Shown here: one piece after another, positions 24,662 through 33,882 of the stretch
Position numbering within the stretch: position 1 is the stretch's first letter
How the letters are laid out: the number at the start of each line of letters is the position of its first letter
Source of the DNA: Endozoicomonas euniceicola
Lineage (GTDB): Bacteria > Pseudomonadota > Gammaproteobacteria > Pseudomonadales > Endozoicomonadaceae
NCBI RefSeq assembly: GCF_025562755.1
Contig: NZ_CP103300.1
Span: 5,520,501 to 5,584,500, forward strand
DNA length: 64,000 bases
Direction of reading: 5' to 3'
Notes under the pieces: generated by a model
Told to the model about the DNA's origin: nothing
Seen by the model: only the letters and a program-made list of their open reading frames with translations
Databases searched by the model: none
Translations under genes and position numbers: made by a program

Positions 24662-26068
24662 TCAGAAAGGGAACTTCTTACCGCCGCCCGGTGGCATCAT
24701 GCCGCCCATGCCGCCTGGCATTTGCCCTTTCATGCCGCCCAGTCCGCGCATCAACTTGTTCATGCCGCCTTTTCTGGACACCTTTTTCATCATCTTGGAC
24801 ATTTGCTTGTGCTGTTTGATCAGGCGATTAATGTCTTGAATCTGGGTGCCGGAGCCTGCTGCGATACGCTTTTTACGGGAACCGTTCATGATGTCCGGAT
24901 TGGCGCGTTCAGCCGGAGTCATGGAGTTGATAATGGCTTCCATCTGGACAAACACCTTGTTGTCCATCTGTCCAGGCATGTTGCCAGGCATACCCGGCAT
25001 GCCCGGCAGTTTGTCCATCACGCCAGCCAGACCGCCCATTTTCTTCATTTGTTGCAGCTGGTCACGGAAGTCTTCGAGGTCGAAGCCTTTGCCTTTTTTC
25101 AGCTTGCTCGCCAGTTTGTCGGCTTTTTTCTTATCAAGCTTTTGCTCTGCTTCTTCGATCAGGGAGAGAACGTCACCCATACCGAGAATTCGTGAAGCAA
25201 TACGATCCGGGTGGAACGGGTCCAGGGCATCGGTTTTTTCACCAACACCGATAAACTTGATGGGCTTGCCGGTGATGTGGCGCACGGACAGGGCTGCACC
25301 ACCACGGGCATCACCGTCTGCCTTGGTCAGGATGACACCCGTCAGTGGCAGGGCATCACCAAACGCCTTGGCGGTGTTGGCTGCGTCCTGACCTGTCATG
25401 GCATCCACCACAAACAGAGTCTCTACCGGATTGATGGCTGAGTGCAGAGACTGGATCTCGTCCATCATCTCGCTGTCGATATGCAAACGACCAGCGGTAT
25501 CGACAATCAGTACGTCGTAATGACCAATGCGGGCTTCCTGAATCGCAGCGTTGGCGATATCCACAGGCTTTTGCTGGATGTCGGACGGGAAGAAGCCAAC
25601 GCCGACTTCACCGGCCAGGGTTTCGAGCTGTTTGATCGCAGCCGGACGGTAGACGTCGGCAGACACCACCATGACCTTTTTCTTGTGGCGTTCTTTCAGG
25701 AATTTGGACAGTTTGGCGACAGAAGTGGTTTTACCCGCACCTTGGAGACCGGCCATCAGGATGACTGCCGGAGGCTGGGTCGACAGGTTCAGCTCGTCGT
25801 TAGCTGCGCCCATCACCTCGATCAGTTCAGCCTGAACGATTTTGACAAACGCCTGGCCGGGACTCAGGCTGGCCTGAACTTCCTGACCAATCGCACGCTC
25901 CTTGATGCGATTAATGAATTCTTTGACCACTGGCAGGGCAACGTCCGCTTCCAGCAGCGCCATGCGCACTTCGCGCAGGGTTTCTTTAATATTGTCTTCA
26001 GACAGCCTGGCCTTGCCGGTGACGCTTTTTAACGTTTGCGACAGGCGTTCGGTTAAATTTTCAAACAT
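24662..26068 (-). CDS. ffh: Signal recognition particle protein Ffh
   Basis: Ffh binds 4.5S RNA and signal sequences and brings ribosomes to FtsY at the membrane. The start at MFENLTERLSQTL (26068) is chosen because it matches the family; a longer frame adds 13 unlikely residues. The 468-residue protein has the N domain, the GTPase motifs GLQGAGKTTSVAKL, VDTAGRLHID and TKADGDARGGA, and a Met/Gly-rich M domain ending in GGM repeats with the RNA-binding segment KRIAAGSGT. Gene order with ypjD and yfjD on one side and rpsP on the other is as in E. coli and Pseudomonas. Confidence 0.97.
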   Translation of the reverse strand: MFENLTERLSQTLKSVTGKARLSEDNIKETLREVRMALLEADVALPVVKEFINRIKERAIGQEVQASLSPGQAFVKIVQAELIEVMGAANDELNLSTQPPAVILMAGLQGAGKTTSVAKLSKFLKERHKKKVMVVSADVYRPAAIKQLETLAGEVGVGFFPSDIQQKPVDIANAAIQEARIGHYDVLIVDTAGRLHIDSEMMDEIQSLHSAINPVETLFVVDAMTGQDAANTAKAFGDALPLTGVILTKADGDARGGAALSVRHITGKPIKFIGVGEKTDALDPFHPDRIASRILGMGDVLSLIEEAEQKLDKKKADKLASKLKKGKGFDLEDFRDQLQQMKKMGGLAGVMDKLPGMPGMPGNMPGQMDNKVFVQMEAIINSMTPAERANPDIMNGSRKKRIAAGSGTQIQDINRLIKQHKQMSKMMKKVSRKGGMNKLMRGLGGMKGQMPGGMGGMMPPGGGKKFPF

Positions 26069-26223
26069 TCTGTATTCCCGGAGCCACTGTTTAAGAAGGT
26101 GACTCATAGAAGGTGTGAAGCAAGTTGTTGTGCATTATATCCAAATTTGGGCTGAAAGGGGCAGAGTCCTGTTAATTGAGTCTTATCCTGACATGTGACA
26201 CACTCACCCGATAACAATACCGC

Positions 26224-27045
26224 ATGGTTGAGGGTGTCACGGGCGAAATGAATGTTATGCTGGCGAGTATCGGGGCGTTTGTGTTTTATTGTCTGGGGGC
26301 TGTGACTCAGGGACGCAGGGTCTTCAGCCAGTCCGGGTCTCGCCAAATGGTGCTGGCTGCAACGGCTGCCGGGGCGGTTTTTCAGGCGGTTGCCCTGTAT
26401 CTTTTGCTGCACGGGCCGGATGGCATCAACCTGGGCTTGTTTAATATAGCCTCCCTGAGCTCTCTGATGGTGACCCTGGTGGTGCTGTTCAGCAGCCTGC
26501 GCAAGCCTTCGGAAAGCCTTTTTCTGCTGATTCTTCCTTTTACTCTGTTAACGGTGCTGCTGGCCTGGCTGGCGCCGGTTGACCATATTGTCTGGCGACC
26601 GCCCTCTATGATGGTGACCCATGTACTACTGTCTGTTCTGGCTTACGGAATTTTGATGGTGGCAGCGTTTCAGGCATTAATGCTCTCCTATCAGGAGCGG
26701 CAGCTTAAACAACACAATCGCCGTAAAATCATGCAGGCGCTGCCGCCTCTGCAAACCATGGAAAAATTGCTGTTTGAGTATGTCGCGGTAGGATTGATTC
26801 TGCTGACGCTGGCGTTAGTGTCTGGATTTTTGTTTATGGATGATATGTTTGCGACCCGTATTCTCCATAAAACGATTCTGTCGATTCTGGCATGGGTGTT
26901 GTTTGTCATCCTTTTGATTGGACGGAAACTCTATGGCTGGCGAGGTCAGACCGCCATGCGCTGGACGGTTGCTGGTCTGGTCATGTTGATGGTGGCCTAC
27001 TTTGGCTGGCACCTGGTTGTTGAATTGTTGCTGACAAATACCTGA
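26224..27045 (+). CDS. ypjD: YpjD/CcsA-type inner-membrane protein
   Basis: The frame encodes up to 273 residues with eight hydrophobic helices and belongs to the cytochrome c assembly (CcsA/CcmC-like) superfamily. In E. coli ypjD lies in the same place, between ffh and yfjD, and has been linked to magnesium resistance together with its neighbour. The His in THVLLSVLAYG corresponds to the region of a conserved His in the family. Starts at 26248 (MNVMLAS) or 26257 (MLASIG) fit the family better than 26224, but no ribosome binding site decides between them. Confidence 0.85.
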   Translation: MVEGVTGEMNVMLASIGAFVFYCLGAVTQGRRVFSQSGSRQMVLAATAAGAVFQAVALYLLLHGPDGINLGLFNIASLSSLMVTLVVLFSSLRKPSESLFLLILPFTLLTVLLAWLAPVDHIVWRPPSMMVTHVLLSVLAYGILMVAAFQALMLSYQERQLKQHNRRKIMQALPPLQTMEKLLFEYVAVGLILLTLALVSGFLFMDDMFATRILHKTILSILAWVLFVILLIGRKLYGWRGQTAMRWTVAGLVMLMVAYFGWHLVVELLLTNT

Positions 27046-27135
27046 ATAGTCAGTTCTGGCAGGGCTGCATTTTTTGTCATTCCGACGTTAAAATACAGAC
27101 CGGTTAAATCATCTATAAACGAGGCGTTATCCCCC

Positions 27136-28386
27136 TTGAGTGAAGCATCCCTGAGTGTTCTGGTGGGCATTCTTATTGTCCTGCTGCTGTTTTCTGCTTT
27201 TTTTTCCAGTTCTGAAACCGGCATGATGGCGATTAATCGCTATCGCCTGCGGCATCTGGTGCGTAAAGGCCATGGCGCAGCCAAACGAACCCATCGCCTG
27301 CTTGATCGTCCTGATCGTCTGATCGGGATGATTTTGATCGGCAATAATTTCGTTAATATTCTCGCTTCGGCGCTGGCTACCGTGATCGCAACGCGTATCT
27401 GGGGCGACAGCGGTATCGCTATCGCCACCTTTGGTTTGACGCTGGTGGTTCTGATTTTTGGTGAGGTGACGCCTAAAACCCTGGCTGCCATGTTTCCTGA
27501 ACGGGTGGCGTTCCCTGCATCGATTGTTCTGGCACCATTGTTGAAGTTGTTATATCCGGCAGTGGTTGCGCTCAACTGGATTTGCGGTATGTTGCTGAGG
27601 CCTTTTGGTATTAAGCCGGGTCAAAGCAGTCAGGACCAGCTGAATGCAGAAGAACTGCGTACCCTGGTGAACGACCCTGGTATGTTACTGCCTCAGAAAC
27701 GTCGTGGTATGTTGCTGGGAATTCTGGACCTGGAAAAGGTTCGGGTCGATGACATTATGGTGCCGCGCAATGAGGTGGTGGGTATTGATCTGGATGATGA
27801 TATTAAAGATATCATTGATCAGCTACACGACACTCAACACACGCGGCTGCCGGTATTCCGGGGTGATGTGAACAACATCGTAGGAATGTTGCATATGCGC
27901 AAGGTCGCCCGCCTTCTGAGTCAGGAAGAGGTCAATAAGGCAACGCTGATGCAGGAAACCATCGAGCCTTATTATGTGCCGGAAAGCACGCCTTTGCACA
28001 CTCAGCTGTTTAATTTCCAGCAAACCAAAGAGCGGGTTGCGCTGGTGGTGGATGAATACGGTGATATTCTCGGACTCATCACACTGGAAGATATTCTGGA
28101 AGAGATTGTTGGCGACTTTACCACCGACGTGTCTGACAGCAGCCAGGATATTACGCCTCAGGATGATGGCACTTATATTATTGATGGGTCGGCGTCGCTG
28201 CGTGATATCAACCGGGCGCTGGGCTGGACTTTACCGACGGAAGAAGCCCGTACCTTGAATGGTTTGATTACTGAAGAGATGGAAACCATTCCTGATTCCA
28301 GTGTCTGTCTTAAAGTCGGAAGCTATAAGCTGGAAATCATGCTGGTGAAGGATAACCGGGTGAAGTCGGTGAAGGTCTGGAAGTAG
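27136..28386 (+). CDS. yfjD: CNNM/CorB-type CBS-domain transporter
   Basis: The 416-residue membrane protein has an N-terminal DUF21/CNNM domain with three to four helices (FFSSSETGMMAINRYRLRHL, IGNNFVNILASALAT, FGEVTPKTLA). Two CBS domains (about residues 195-320, including VPRNEVVGIDL and DEYGDILGLITLEDILEEIVG) and a CorC C-terminal domain follow. Relatives handle Mg2+ or Co2+ efflux. It starts with TTG. The final codons GAAGGTCTGGAAGTAG are also found at 31428, where they form the stem of a terminator; this marks a 3 kb insertion right after the gene. Confidence 0.92.
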   Translation: MSEASLSVLVGILIVLLLFSAFFSSSETGMMAINRYRLRHLVRKGHGAAKRTHRLLDRPDRLIGMILIGNNFVNILASALATVIATRIWGDSGIAIATFGLTLVVLIFGEVTPKTLAAMFPERVAFPASIVLAPLLKLLYPAVVALNWICGMLLRPFGIKPGQSSQDQLNAEELRTLVNDPGMLLPQKRRGMLLGILDLEKVRVDDIMVPRNEVVGIDLDDDIKDIIDQLHDTQHTRLPVFRGDVNNIVGMLHMRKVARLLSQEEVNKATLMQETIEPYYVPESTPLHTQLFNFQQTKERVALVVDEYGDILGLITLEDILEEIVGDFTTDVSDSSQDITPQDDGTYIIDGSASLRDINRALGWTLPTEEARTLNGLITEEMETIPDSSVCLKVGSYKLEIMLVKDNRVKSVKVWK

Positions 28387-28392
28387 CCAGAC
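28371..28392 (+). repeat. Left 22-bp direct repeat at the end of yfjD
   Basis: Starting GAAGGTCTGGAAGTAGCC, this sequence covers the last codons and stop of yfjD. It is repeated exactly at 31428-31449, where it is part of a terminator hairpin. The two copies bound the cassette 28393-31427. Confidence 0.8.
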
Positions 28393-28477
28393 AGCGAAAA
28401 GCAAAAAATGTTACCCCTAAAGCGACCTCCTCTCTGGCAGATACATAAGATGAAAAAGCGCTTTGCCAGGTGAGATA

Positions 28478-28963
28478 ATGCGGGAACTGATCTTTAAGCT
28501 GTCACTGTCAGATGAGCGGTTGCAGGACTACAAATGCCCGGAAGGCAGTAAGGATTTTACTTTAATTGACTCTCCGGGCGCTTTTTTATTGAACTTTATG
28601 GCTCTTTTCCGACACTTTGGATTGAAAGAATCCGTCAAAACATTCCTTAAGTCTTTTATGGGCAACAGAGTCTTTTATTATCTTTCAGTTGAAGGCTCTG
28701 TGGCTGCTTGTGGCACTTTGGCTATCGGGTTCTGTCGATTTTACTCCGTTTCGGACAGGGACGTTGTTATTGGTTCGGTGTGGACTGAAGAAAAACTACG
28801 GGGCAGAAATCTGGCGACACGGTCAATACGCCATGCCATTCATGCCATGTACCTCAAAGGTTATGAGACGTTTTATATTGATACTCAAGTCACCAATAAG
28901 CCCATGCTGAGAGCTATAGAAAAACTGGGATTTGGTGAAGCCATCGACGCCTATGAGTCCTGA
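28478..28963 (+). CDS. GNAT-like N-acetyltransferase
   Basis: The 161-residue protein has the GNAT core: a strand (VVIGSVWTEEKLRGRNLATR) that resembles the acetyl-CoA pyrophosphate loop, followed by AIHAMYLKGYETFYIDTQ and the typical ending NKPMLRAIEKLGF. The start ATG at 28478 is preceded by AGGTGA at the right spacing; a longer TTG frame is less likely. The substrate is unknown. The next gene starts 20 bases downstream and also looks like an acetyltransferase-fold protein, so the two may act together. The gene lies within the cassette bounded by 22-bp repeats. Confidence 0.75.
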   Translation: MRELIFKLSLSDERLQDYKCPEGSKDFTLIDSPGAFLLNFMALFRHFGLKESVKTFLKSFMGNRVFYYLSVEGSVAACGTLAIGFCRFYSVSDRDVVIGSVWTEEKLRGRNLATRSIRHAIHAMYLKGYETFYIDTQVTNKPMLRAIEKLGFGEAIDAYES

Positions 28964-28983
28964 GGATGAAAGAGGGTCTTGTT

Positions 28984-29706
28984 ATGAATTTGAAAAAAAT
29001 ATGGAACATGGTCAATGAAGCGAGACAGATTCCGAAGATCACTATTGATTTGATGGGAGAGCAAGCGGGTGCTGATAATGACCCGTTCTTCCAGAGAGTG
29101 GCTGAAGACTTTTACAAGGATGCCAAACGACCTCACCCTAAATTCCCACTTGTCGGTTTTCTTGAGTATGGCGTAGCGGTTAATCCTTTTCCGGACAGTC
29201 ATGAAGAATGGTTAAAAAGCATTGAAGGCTCAGCCCGCCGCAATATAAAAAAAGCGATTCGAAATGGCTACCGGTTTGAGAAAATAAACTATAACGATTA
29301 TCTTGCTGATATTCAGGAAATTCACCAGTCGACCCCGGTGCGCCAGGGAAAAATGCCTGATGAGTTGCTCAAGGGTGAGTTAAAGCCTATAAGAAACCCT
29401 CCTTCAAAGACCAATGTTCATGATTATCCGTATTTTGGCGTACTGAAGGACGATAAGCTATTGGCTTACGCAGGCTGTCTTGTGGCAGGGGAAATGCTAC
29501 TGAATGCGACGTTTTTTGGTCATGATAAATACAAATCTGACGGGTTGGTGCCCTATCTTTTTTCAGGTATCGCTGAATACCGTTACCAGCATTACCCTCA
29601 CACTGTCTATTATGTTTACGATAAATATTATGGTGCCAGTGAGAACCTGAAGCGATTCAAGCGTAAGTTAGGTTTTATGCCTTATCGTGTGATCTGGAAG
29701 CTCTGA
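28984..29706 (+). CDS. FemAB/GNAT-fold acyltransferase-like protein
   Basis: The 240-residue protein contains SIEGSARRNIKKAIRNGYRFEKI. This resembles the Arg/Lys-rich loop of the BioF2-like or FemAB-type acetyltransferase domain, in which the sequence precedes the CoA or acyl-tRNA site. A later strand-rich part (YFGVLKDDKLLAYAGCLVAGEMLLNATFFGH) fits the same fold. AAAGAGG lies eight bases before the ATG at 28984, which is preferred to the in-frame ATG at 28966. FemAB-like proteins add amino acids or acyl groups to envelope polymers, but the substrate here cannot be told. Confidence 0.6.
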   Translation: MNLKKIWNMVNEARQIPKITIDLMGEQAGADNDPFFQRVAEDFYKDAKRPHPKFPLVGFLEYGVAVNPFPDSHEEWLKSIEGSARRNIKKAIRNGYRFEKINYNDYLADIQEIHQSTPVRQGKMPDELLKGELKPIRNPPSKTNVHDYPYFGVLKDDKLLAYAGCLVAGEMLLNATFFGHDKYKSDGLVPYLFSGIAEYRYQHYPHTVYYVYDKYYGASENLKRFKRKLGFMPYRVIWKL

Positions 29707-30002
29707 ATGTTTAAAGCAACCCATTCCCCGCCACATTGAGTTTCATTGTGAAACCATAAGCCTCTGGCCAGAAAGAGGCTGATATGCCTTAACAGTGGGA
29801 TATACTGAATCATACATCTGATTTACGAACACCGCATTTCTGCGGGGCTGTTCAAATCTGAAAAGACGCCAGACAAATTGACTACTCTTTCATCCCTTCA
29901 AAAATAGAGCTGCTATGCTTCGTTGAGCTTTTCAGATGGACAATAAAATCTGACTGATAAGCGAGGTAAGTCAATACTTCCGAAGTTTATATAGGATTCA
30001 AG
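29707..30002. other. Non-coding stretch before the Gly/Thr-rich gene
   Basis: It holds one short hairpin (AGCCTCT...AGAGGCT near 29758-29781, no T run) and presumably the promoter of the next gene. I see nothing else. Confidence 0.35.
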
Positions 30003-31346
30003 ATGAGAATGCACTTGAAAGGCACTTTTGCATTTGTTGGCGTTATACTTTCTCTTTCTCTTTCTTTTTCTTTGTGGGTTCACGCTGAAGAGTTCGAACC
30101 GGATCTTCCTGATATGCTCTTCAGTGAGGATATTGATTCAGCGCCTGATGATTTTAATGAAGATATTGACATCCTGACAGACAGGGTCAAACGAGAGGCT
30201 CGTGGAGTAGGGGGGGGTAGAGGCGGGGGCGGTGGCAGGAGTAGCGGCGGTGGCTATAAGAGCGGCGGCTACAAGAGCCACTCGTCTGGGGGCAGACATC
30301 CCAAGAGTCACTGGTCGGGTAGTACCTATCGAACTTTTGTTGGCGTCAGGCAATATATCAAATCAGCAGGCAAACAGCTTAAAGTAGAACCAGTCGGTAA
30401 GGGTTACTCTCTAACTACCAGTAAGAACACTTCTCTCAGAATAACACCAGTTCCCAGCTTTATTCGGAATAATCATCATAGAGCCAAAATTACATCTACA
30501 GTCCTGTTTAAGAAAAATCCATCGAATTTTTTATTGTTTTCGCTCAGAAGTTCTCTGGCGCGAAAGCTGTTTCATTTGCTCTTTGTTAACGACCCTGATT
30601 CTTCGAATATCTATGTAGGTTATTATGAGGATGACGAGGGTGATCTTGTTAATACCTATACCCTGAAGCCAACTATTGCTCCAACCTTACCTTTAGTCAG
30701 CATTCGCAAAAAAAACTTTAAGCCAGTTCTAATGCTGAATGCCGATGAAAGTTATACGGTTGAAGTCGTATGGAAACCTGACGAAGCAATGACATCTTTT
30801 TCCATGCCAAAAACAACCAGTGTGTCTTATACAACTACCGATGCAACTACTGATACAACTGCCTATACAACTGGTGATTCAACTACCGATACAACTGCCT
30901 ATACAACTACTGATGCAACTACTGATACAACTGCCTATGCAACTACCGACACAACTACGGCTTCGGAAATTTCAGCTAGCCCTACCGTTTATTTGTTTAG
31001 CGGCAGCTCAACAACTAAAGGTCAAAATACGAATGAGGCTATTCCAACGGAAATGCCAGATTTGGCAGCTTCCCAGATTCTTATAAAGGATAAAGGCAAG
31101 CGCGTTGTGGCAGTGCTGAATCTCAGTCTGAAACCAGAGCATATTTCTTACGATAATGAAGGTGGCCATTTATTAAAGTATGGGATTGATGGCTCAAGGA
31201 TTAATCTGTTAACAAAAATTCGAGAAGTTGATATCTATCACAATGTGGATTGGCATTATAGCAATGCTGCTTCTGGTGTGGGAATCTCCTTGTTGCTGAC
31301 AGTTCCCGTGTTAATGGTATTAATAGCACACACGTTTTCACTATAG
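30003..31346 (+). CDS. Secreted Gly-rich/Thr-repeat protein with C-terminal membrane anchor
   Basis: I do not recognise a family for this 447-residue protein. It has a signal peptide (VGVILSLSLSFSLWVHA), an acidic segment, then RVKREARGVGGG leading into Gly/Ser/Arg-rich sequence up to about residue 105. A folded-looking centre follows, then a Thr/Asp/Ala repeat (TTDATTDTTAYTT, several copies, about residues 275-320), a second folded part and a hydrophobic C-terminal helix (GISLLLTVPVLMVLIAHTFS). The layout resembles surface proteins with mucin-like spacers, anchored at the C-terminus. The RVKR sequence matches the eukaryotic furin-type site R-x-K/R-R, which may be coincidence. It is the last gene of the cassette bounded by 22-bp repeats. 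Confidence 0.65.
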   Translation: MRMHLKGTFAFVGVILSLSLSFSLWVHAEEFEPDLPDMLFSEDIDSAPDDFNEDIDILTDRVKREARGVGGGRGGGGGRSSGGGYKSGGYKSHSSGGRHPKSHWSGSTYRTFVGVRQYIKSAGKQLKVEPVGKGYSLTTSKNTSLRITPVPSFIRNNHHRAKITSTVLFKKNPSNFLLFSLRSSLARKLFHLLFVNDPDSSNIYVGYYEDDEGDLVNTYTLKPTIAPTLPLVSIRKKNFKPVLMLNADESYTVEVVWKPDEAMTSFSMPKTTSVSYTTTDATTDTTAYTTGDSTTDTTAYTTTDATTDTTAYATTDTTTASEISASPTVYLFSGSSTTKGQNTNEAIPTEMPDLAASQILIKDKGKRVVAVLNLSLKPEHISYDNEGGHLLKYGIDGSRINLLTKIREVDIYHNVDWHYSNAASGVGISLLLTVPVLMVLIAHTFSL

Positions 31347-31427
31347 TGATACGGCTATCCAGAAACAGAAAGTTCTGAATCAGGGTGAATTCCGCAGGTT
31401 TATTTCACCCTTGCTTTATAACTTACC

Positions 31428-31457
31428 GAAGGTCTGGAAGTAGCCAGACCTTCGCTT
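31428..31457 (+). terminator. Displaced yfjD terminator with right 22-bp repeat
   Basis: GAAGGTCTGG and CCAGACCTTC form a perfect ten-pair stem with a six-base loop, followed by GCTTTTC. The first 22 bases equal the end of yfjD at 28371. In the ancestor this was probably the yfjD stop codon and terminator, now 3 kb away. Confidence 0.8.
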
Positions 31458-31480
31458 TTCTTGCATGCTGGTTTGTATGG

Positions 31481-33121
31481 CTATTTTGTTCGAAAAAATG
31501 TCCCCCACTGGTCTTCTGAGTTTTCGATGGTCCACTTCGCCAGTGCTGACATCATATTGGCAACGGGAGGCGACAGATGCAGCTCTTTAAAGCCGTAATG
31601 AGGGAATAATTTAAATGACTCATCGCTCTCTATTTTTGATTTGAGCGCAGGTTGTAGCCTGTCGAACCAGCCTTTTGGTACATCGTTGTATATCCAGACT
31701 ATATCAACGCTTGTACCTCCGGGAATGCCGTAACAGTTATTTTCTAAAACAGTCAGGTTTTCTTGCTTGTAGACAATGGCTTGACCGATCTCTTTTTTGT
31801 TCCATAGTCCTTCGGCCAGTAGTTGATAGTGATGGCTGGCGAACACTTTGTTTCTTGAGCTAAGGATGCTGCAATCCTGGCTTTCGCGGGTATCTTCCTC
31901 GTAATTTGTTTTTTCTGCAGATTCATCAGGCACAATTCCGAAGTAAGCGGGAATGACTTTTTCCATTCCTATGATGCCAGACTGACCTCTTTTTAACGGG
32001 ATACCAGTATGCACGAAAGCTATGATTTTTTTCTGGCCCCTACGCAGTAATGGCATGATGCTGACAAAATCCTCGTTACCGCTGTCCGCAAAGATTCGGG
32101 TGGATGACTTGACCGTTTTATGTTGTTCGTCAATCTCCGGATAAGCAAAGCGTGGTGCAAATAAGCGGTATGAAAATAATCCCTTGAGCTTGATGTAGAA
32201 CGGGAATGTGTCAATATAATTTGCGCCCGTGGTGGCCATAGCGTCTGCAACATTCAACCCTTCCCCTTCGCCCAGTTTAATCGAACAGTATCCATTCAGA
32301 CATTTCAGCTCCTGGGGTGGCATTTCCCTGTTAAATCCGCAGGGTGGAAATGTAAATGCCCCTTCCTTAAAGGCAGTTTTGGCACCACCTACGGTTTCTG
32401 GCGTCATTTCAAAAGGTATTTTTTCATCATTACGGCCTTCCAGGTAGGCATTGATAATTAGTTCAGTCCGGTTCTTCAGGCTTGGAAATGATGAGTGAGT
32501 AAATTTGCTGGAGGCATTCAGGTCAAACGGTTTTAACAATGCTTGTGACAGATAGTGACTCCATCCAGGGTATCCGGGAAAGGGAGGGATTTTAAATTTC
32601 AAAGGCCAGAAAAATGAGTGGAAGGCGGAGTTATAGTCCAGACGTTGAGCGACGCTGGCAAGACGTTTAGGGCTTATTTTGGCAATGTTCGTAGTTCCGG
32701 GTTCTTTTTCCGTGTCGTCCCAGTAAAGTTGCTCAAGGTTACTGCATGGCGAGCCCAGAAAAGTTTCAAACTTATCGGAAGTTTGCATAAATGTTGAGGT
32801 AATGGCCCATGCACCGCCGGATGAGGCTGAAGCTCGGGAAATATGTTTTCTGTAAGGGGGCTGCATCAACCTGCTCAGGGCTTCAAGCAAAACTAAGGCG
32901 CGTGAGCCGCCACCGGATAAGGCCAGACCAACCTTTTCAGATCGGTCGTTTTGCATTTTGTCGTATTCATCATCGGATGTGTCAGTTTGGCCTAGGATAT
33001 GAAGGCTCGTCATGGAATTAGCGCATGTGTTATGAGGGGGCAACGCAAAAGCAGCAGGGGGAGTGAGTGCTAATGTAAGCGCCAATAACCAAAAGAACCT
33101 GAAGAATTGAACAGCGTTCAT
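31481..33121 (-). CDS. Secreted cPLA2/patatin-like lipase
   Basis: The 546-residue precursor has a signal peptide ending AAFALPP. Its catalytic domain has the oxyanion motif LALSGGGSRALV near residue 70 and ASASSGGAWAIT near residue 98, which corresponds to the nucleophile region (G-x-S-G-x) of cytosolic phospholipase A2. A later IFADSGNEDFVSIMPLLRRGQKKIIAFV near residue 345 fits the catalytic Asp motif. This arrangement is closer to eukaryotic cPLA2 and lysophospholipases than to bacterial patatins such as ExoU. It probably cleaves acyl chains from phospholipids outside the cytoplasm; the substrate and any host role are inferred. The ribosome binding site is weak. Confidence 0.75.
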   Translation of the reverse strand: MNAVQFFRFFWLLALTLALTPPAAFALPPHNTCANSMTSLHILGQTDTSDDEYDKMQNDRSEKVGLALSGGGSRALVLLEALSRLMQPPYRKHISRASASSGGAWAITSTFMQTSDKFETFLGSPCSNLEQLYWDDTEKEPGTTNIAKISPKRLASVAQRLDYNSAFHSFFWPLKFKIPPFPGYPGWSHYLSQALLKPFDLNASSKFTHSSFPSLKNRTELIINAYLEGRNDEKIPFEMTPETVGGAKTAFKEGAFTFPPCGFNREMPPQELKCLNGYCSIKLGEGEGLNVADAMATTGANYIDTFPFYIKLKGLFSYRLFAPRFAYPEIDEQHKTVKSSTRIFADSGNEDFVSIMPLLRRGQKKIIAFVHTGIPLKRGQSGIIGMEKVIPAYFGIVPDESAEKTNYEEDTRESQDCSILSSRNKVFASHHYQLLAEGLWNKKEIGQAIVYKQENLTVLENNCYGIPGGTSVDIVWIYNDVPKGWFDRLQPALKSKIESDESFKLFPHYGFKELHLSPPVANMMSALAKWTIENSEDQWGTFFRTK

Positions 33122-33243
33122 AGTGTTTACATCAGTTCGGGTTAACAGGCTACAAGTTTAGTGTTAAACGAACTTTTTGCGACATCACACAGTAAAGCAA
33201 GTTCTGGAAAGTCATCACAACTTGCTTTGAAACAGCTTCAAGA

Positions 33244-33882
33244 TCAGGACTGAGAAACCGATGGTTTTACTGGTTGTCGGGGGCGCAGGCCATAATCACT
33301 GTCGAAGTGAGGAACATCCAGTGGAATGCTGGCATCAAAACCGATATTGAGACATTCAGCCAGCATAATGGCCGTCAATCCCCAGACGCGGTATTCTCCA
33401 TAGCTGAAGAAAGGCATCTGATAAGTGTGGTCGCTCATTTGCCATAGGTGGGTTTTCAGATTCTTTGGATTCAGCAGAAACTCCAGAGGGACAGTGAATA
33501 TCCTGTCCAGCTCATCGGTATTGGCGCTGAGCTCTGGCGTTTGCGAAATGATGCCTACAAAAGGTGTGACTTCCAGACCGTAGCGGGATACAACACTGCT
33601 GCATCGTCCAACGATGCGTACCAACTGTGGCTCAAGGTGAATTTCTTCCCAGGATTCTCTTAGAGCGGTGGATAACAGGTCGGTATCTGTTGTGTCCTTT
33701 TTCCCTCCGGGAAAGGCCACTTCACCGCTATGCGTGTTCATATGAGAAGCGCGTCGGGTCAGTATCAGGTGGAAGCCGGTTTTTTGTTTGACCAGAGGAA
33801 TAAGAACGGCTGCTTGTGGCAGGTTGGTATTCAGGCTTCTGTAGGGGTAACTCTGGAACCTTTGTTCTAAATCTCTAAGCAT
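33244..33882 (-). CDS. Nudix hydrolase, CoA pyrophosphatase type
   Basis: The 212 residues contain a Nudix box (VAFPGGKKDTTDTDLLSTAL then RESWEEIHL) with the GGxxE region altered to GGKKD, and the upstream LTRRASHMNTHSGEVAFPG, which is characteristic of the CoA-diphosphatase subfamily (NudL/YeaB). These cytosolic enzymes cleave CoA derivatives. In the usual Nudix consensus Gx5Ex7REUxEExGU, the first Glu is replaced by Asp or Thr here, so catalytic metal binding relies on REsWEE. No operon partner is evident. Confidence 0.85.
   Translation of the reverse strand: MLRDLEQRFQSYPYRSLNTNLPQAAVLIPLVKQKTGFHLILTRRASHMNTHSGEVAFPGGKKDTTDTDLLSTALRESWEEIHLEPQLVRIVGRCSSVVSRYGLEVTPFVGIISQTPELSANTDELDRIFTVPLEFLLNPKNLKTHLWQMSDHTYQMPFFSYGEYRVWGLTAIMLAECLNIGFDASIPLDVPHFDSDYGLRPRQPVKPSVSQS

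Noticed and set aside
25442..26032. 196-codon frame on the plus strand
   Set aside because: It is antisense to the ffh GTPase domain and has no motif of its own.
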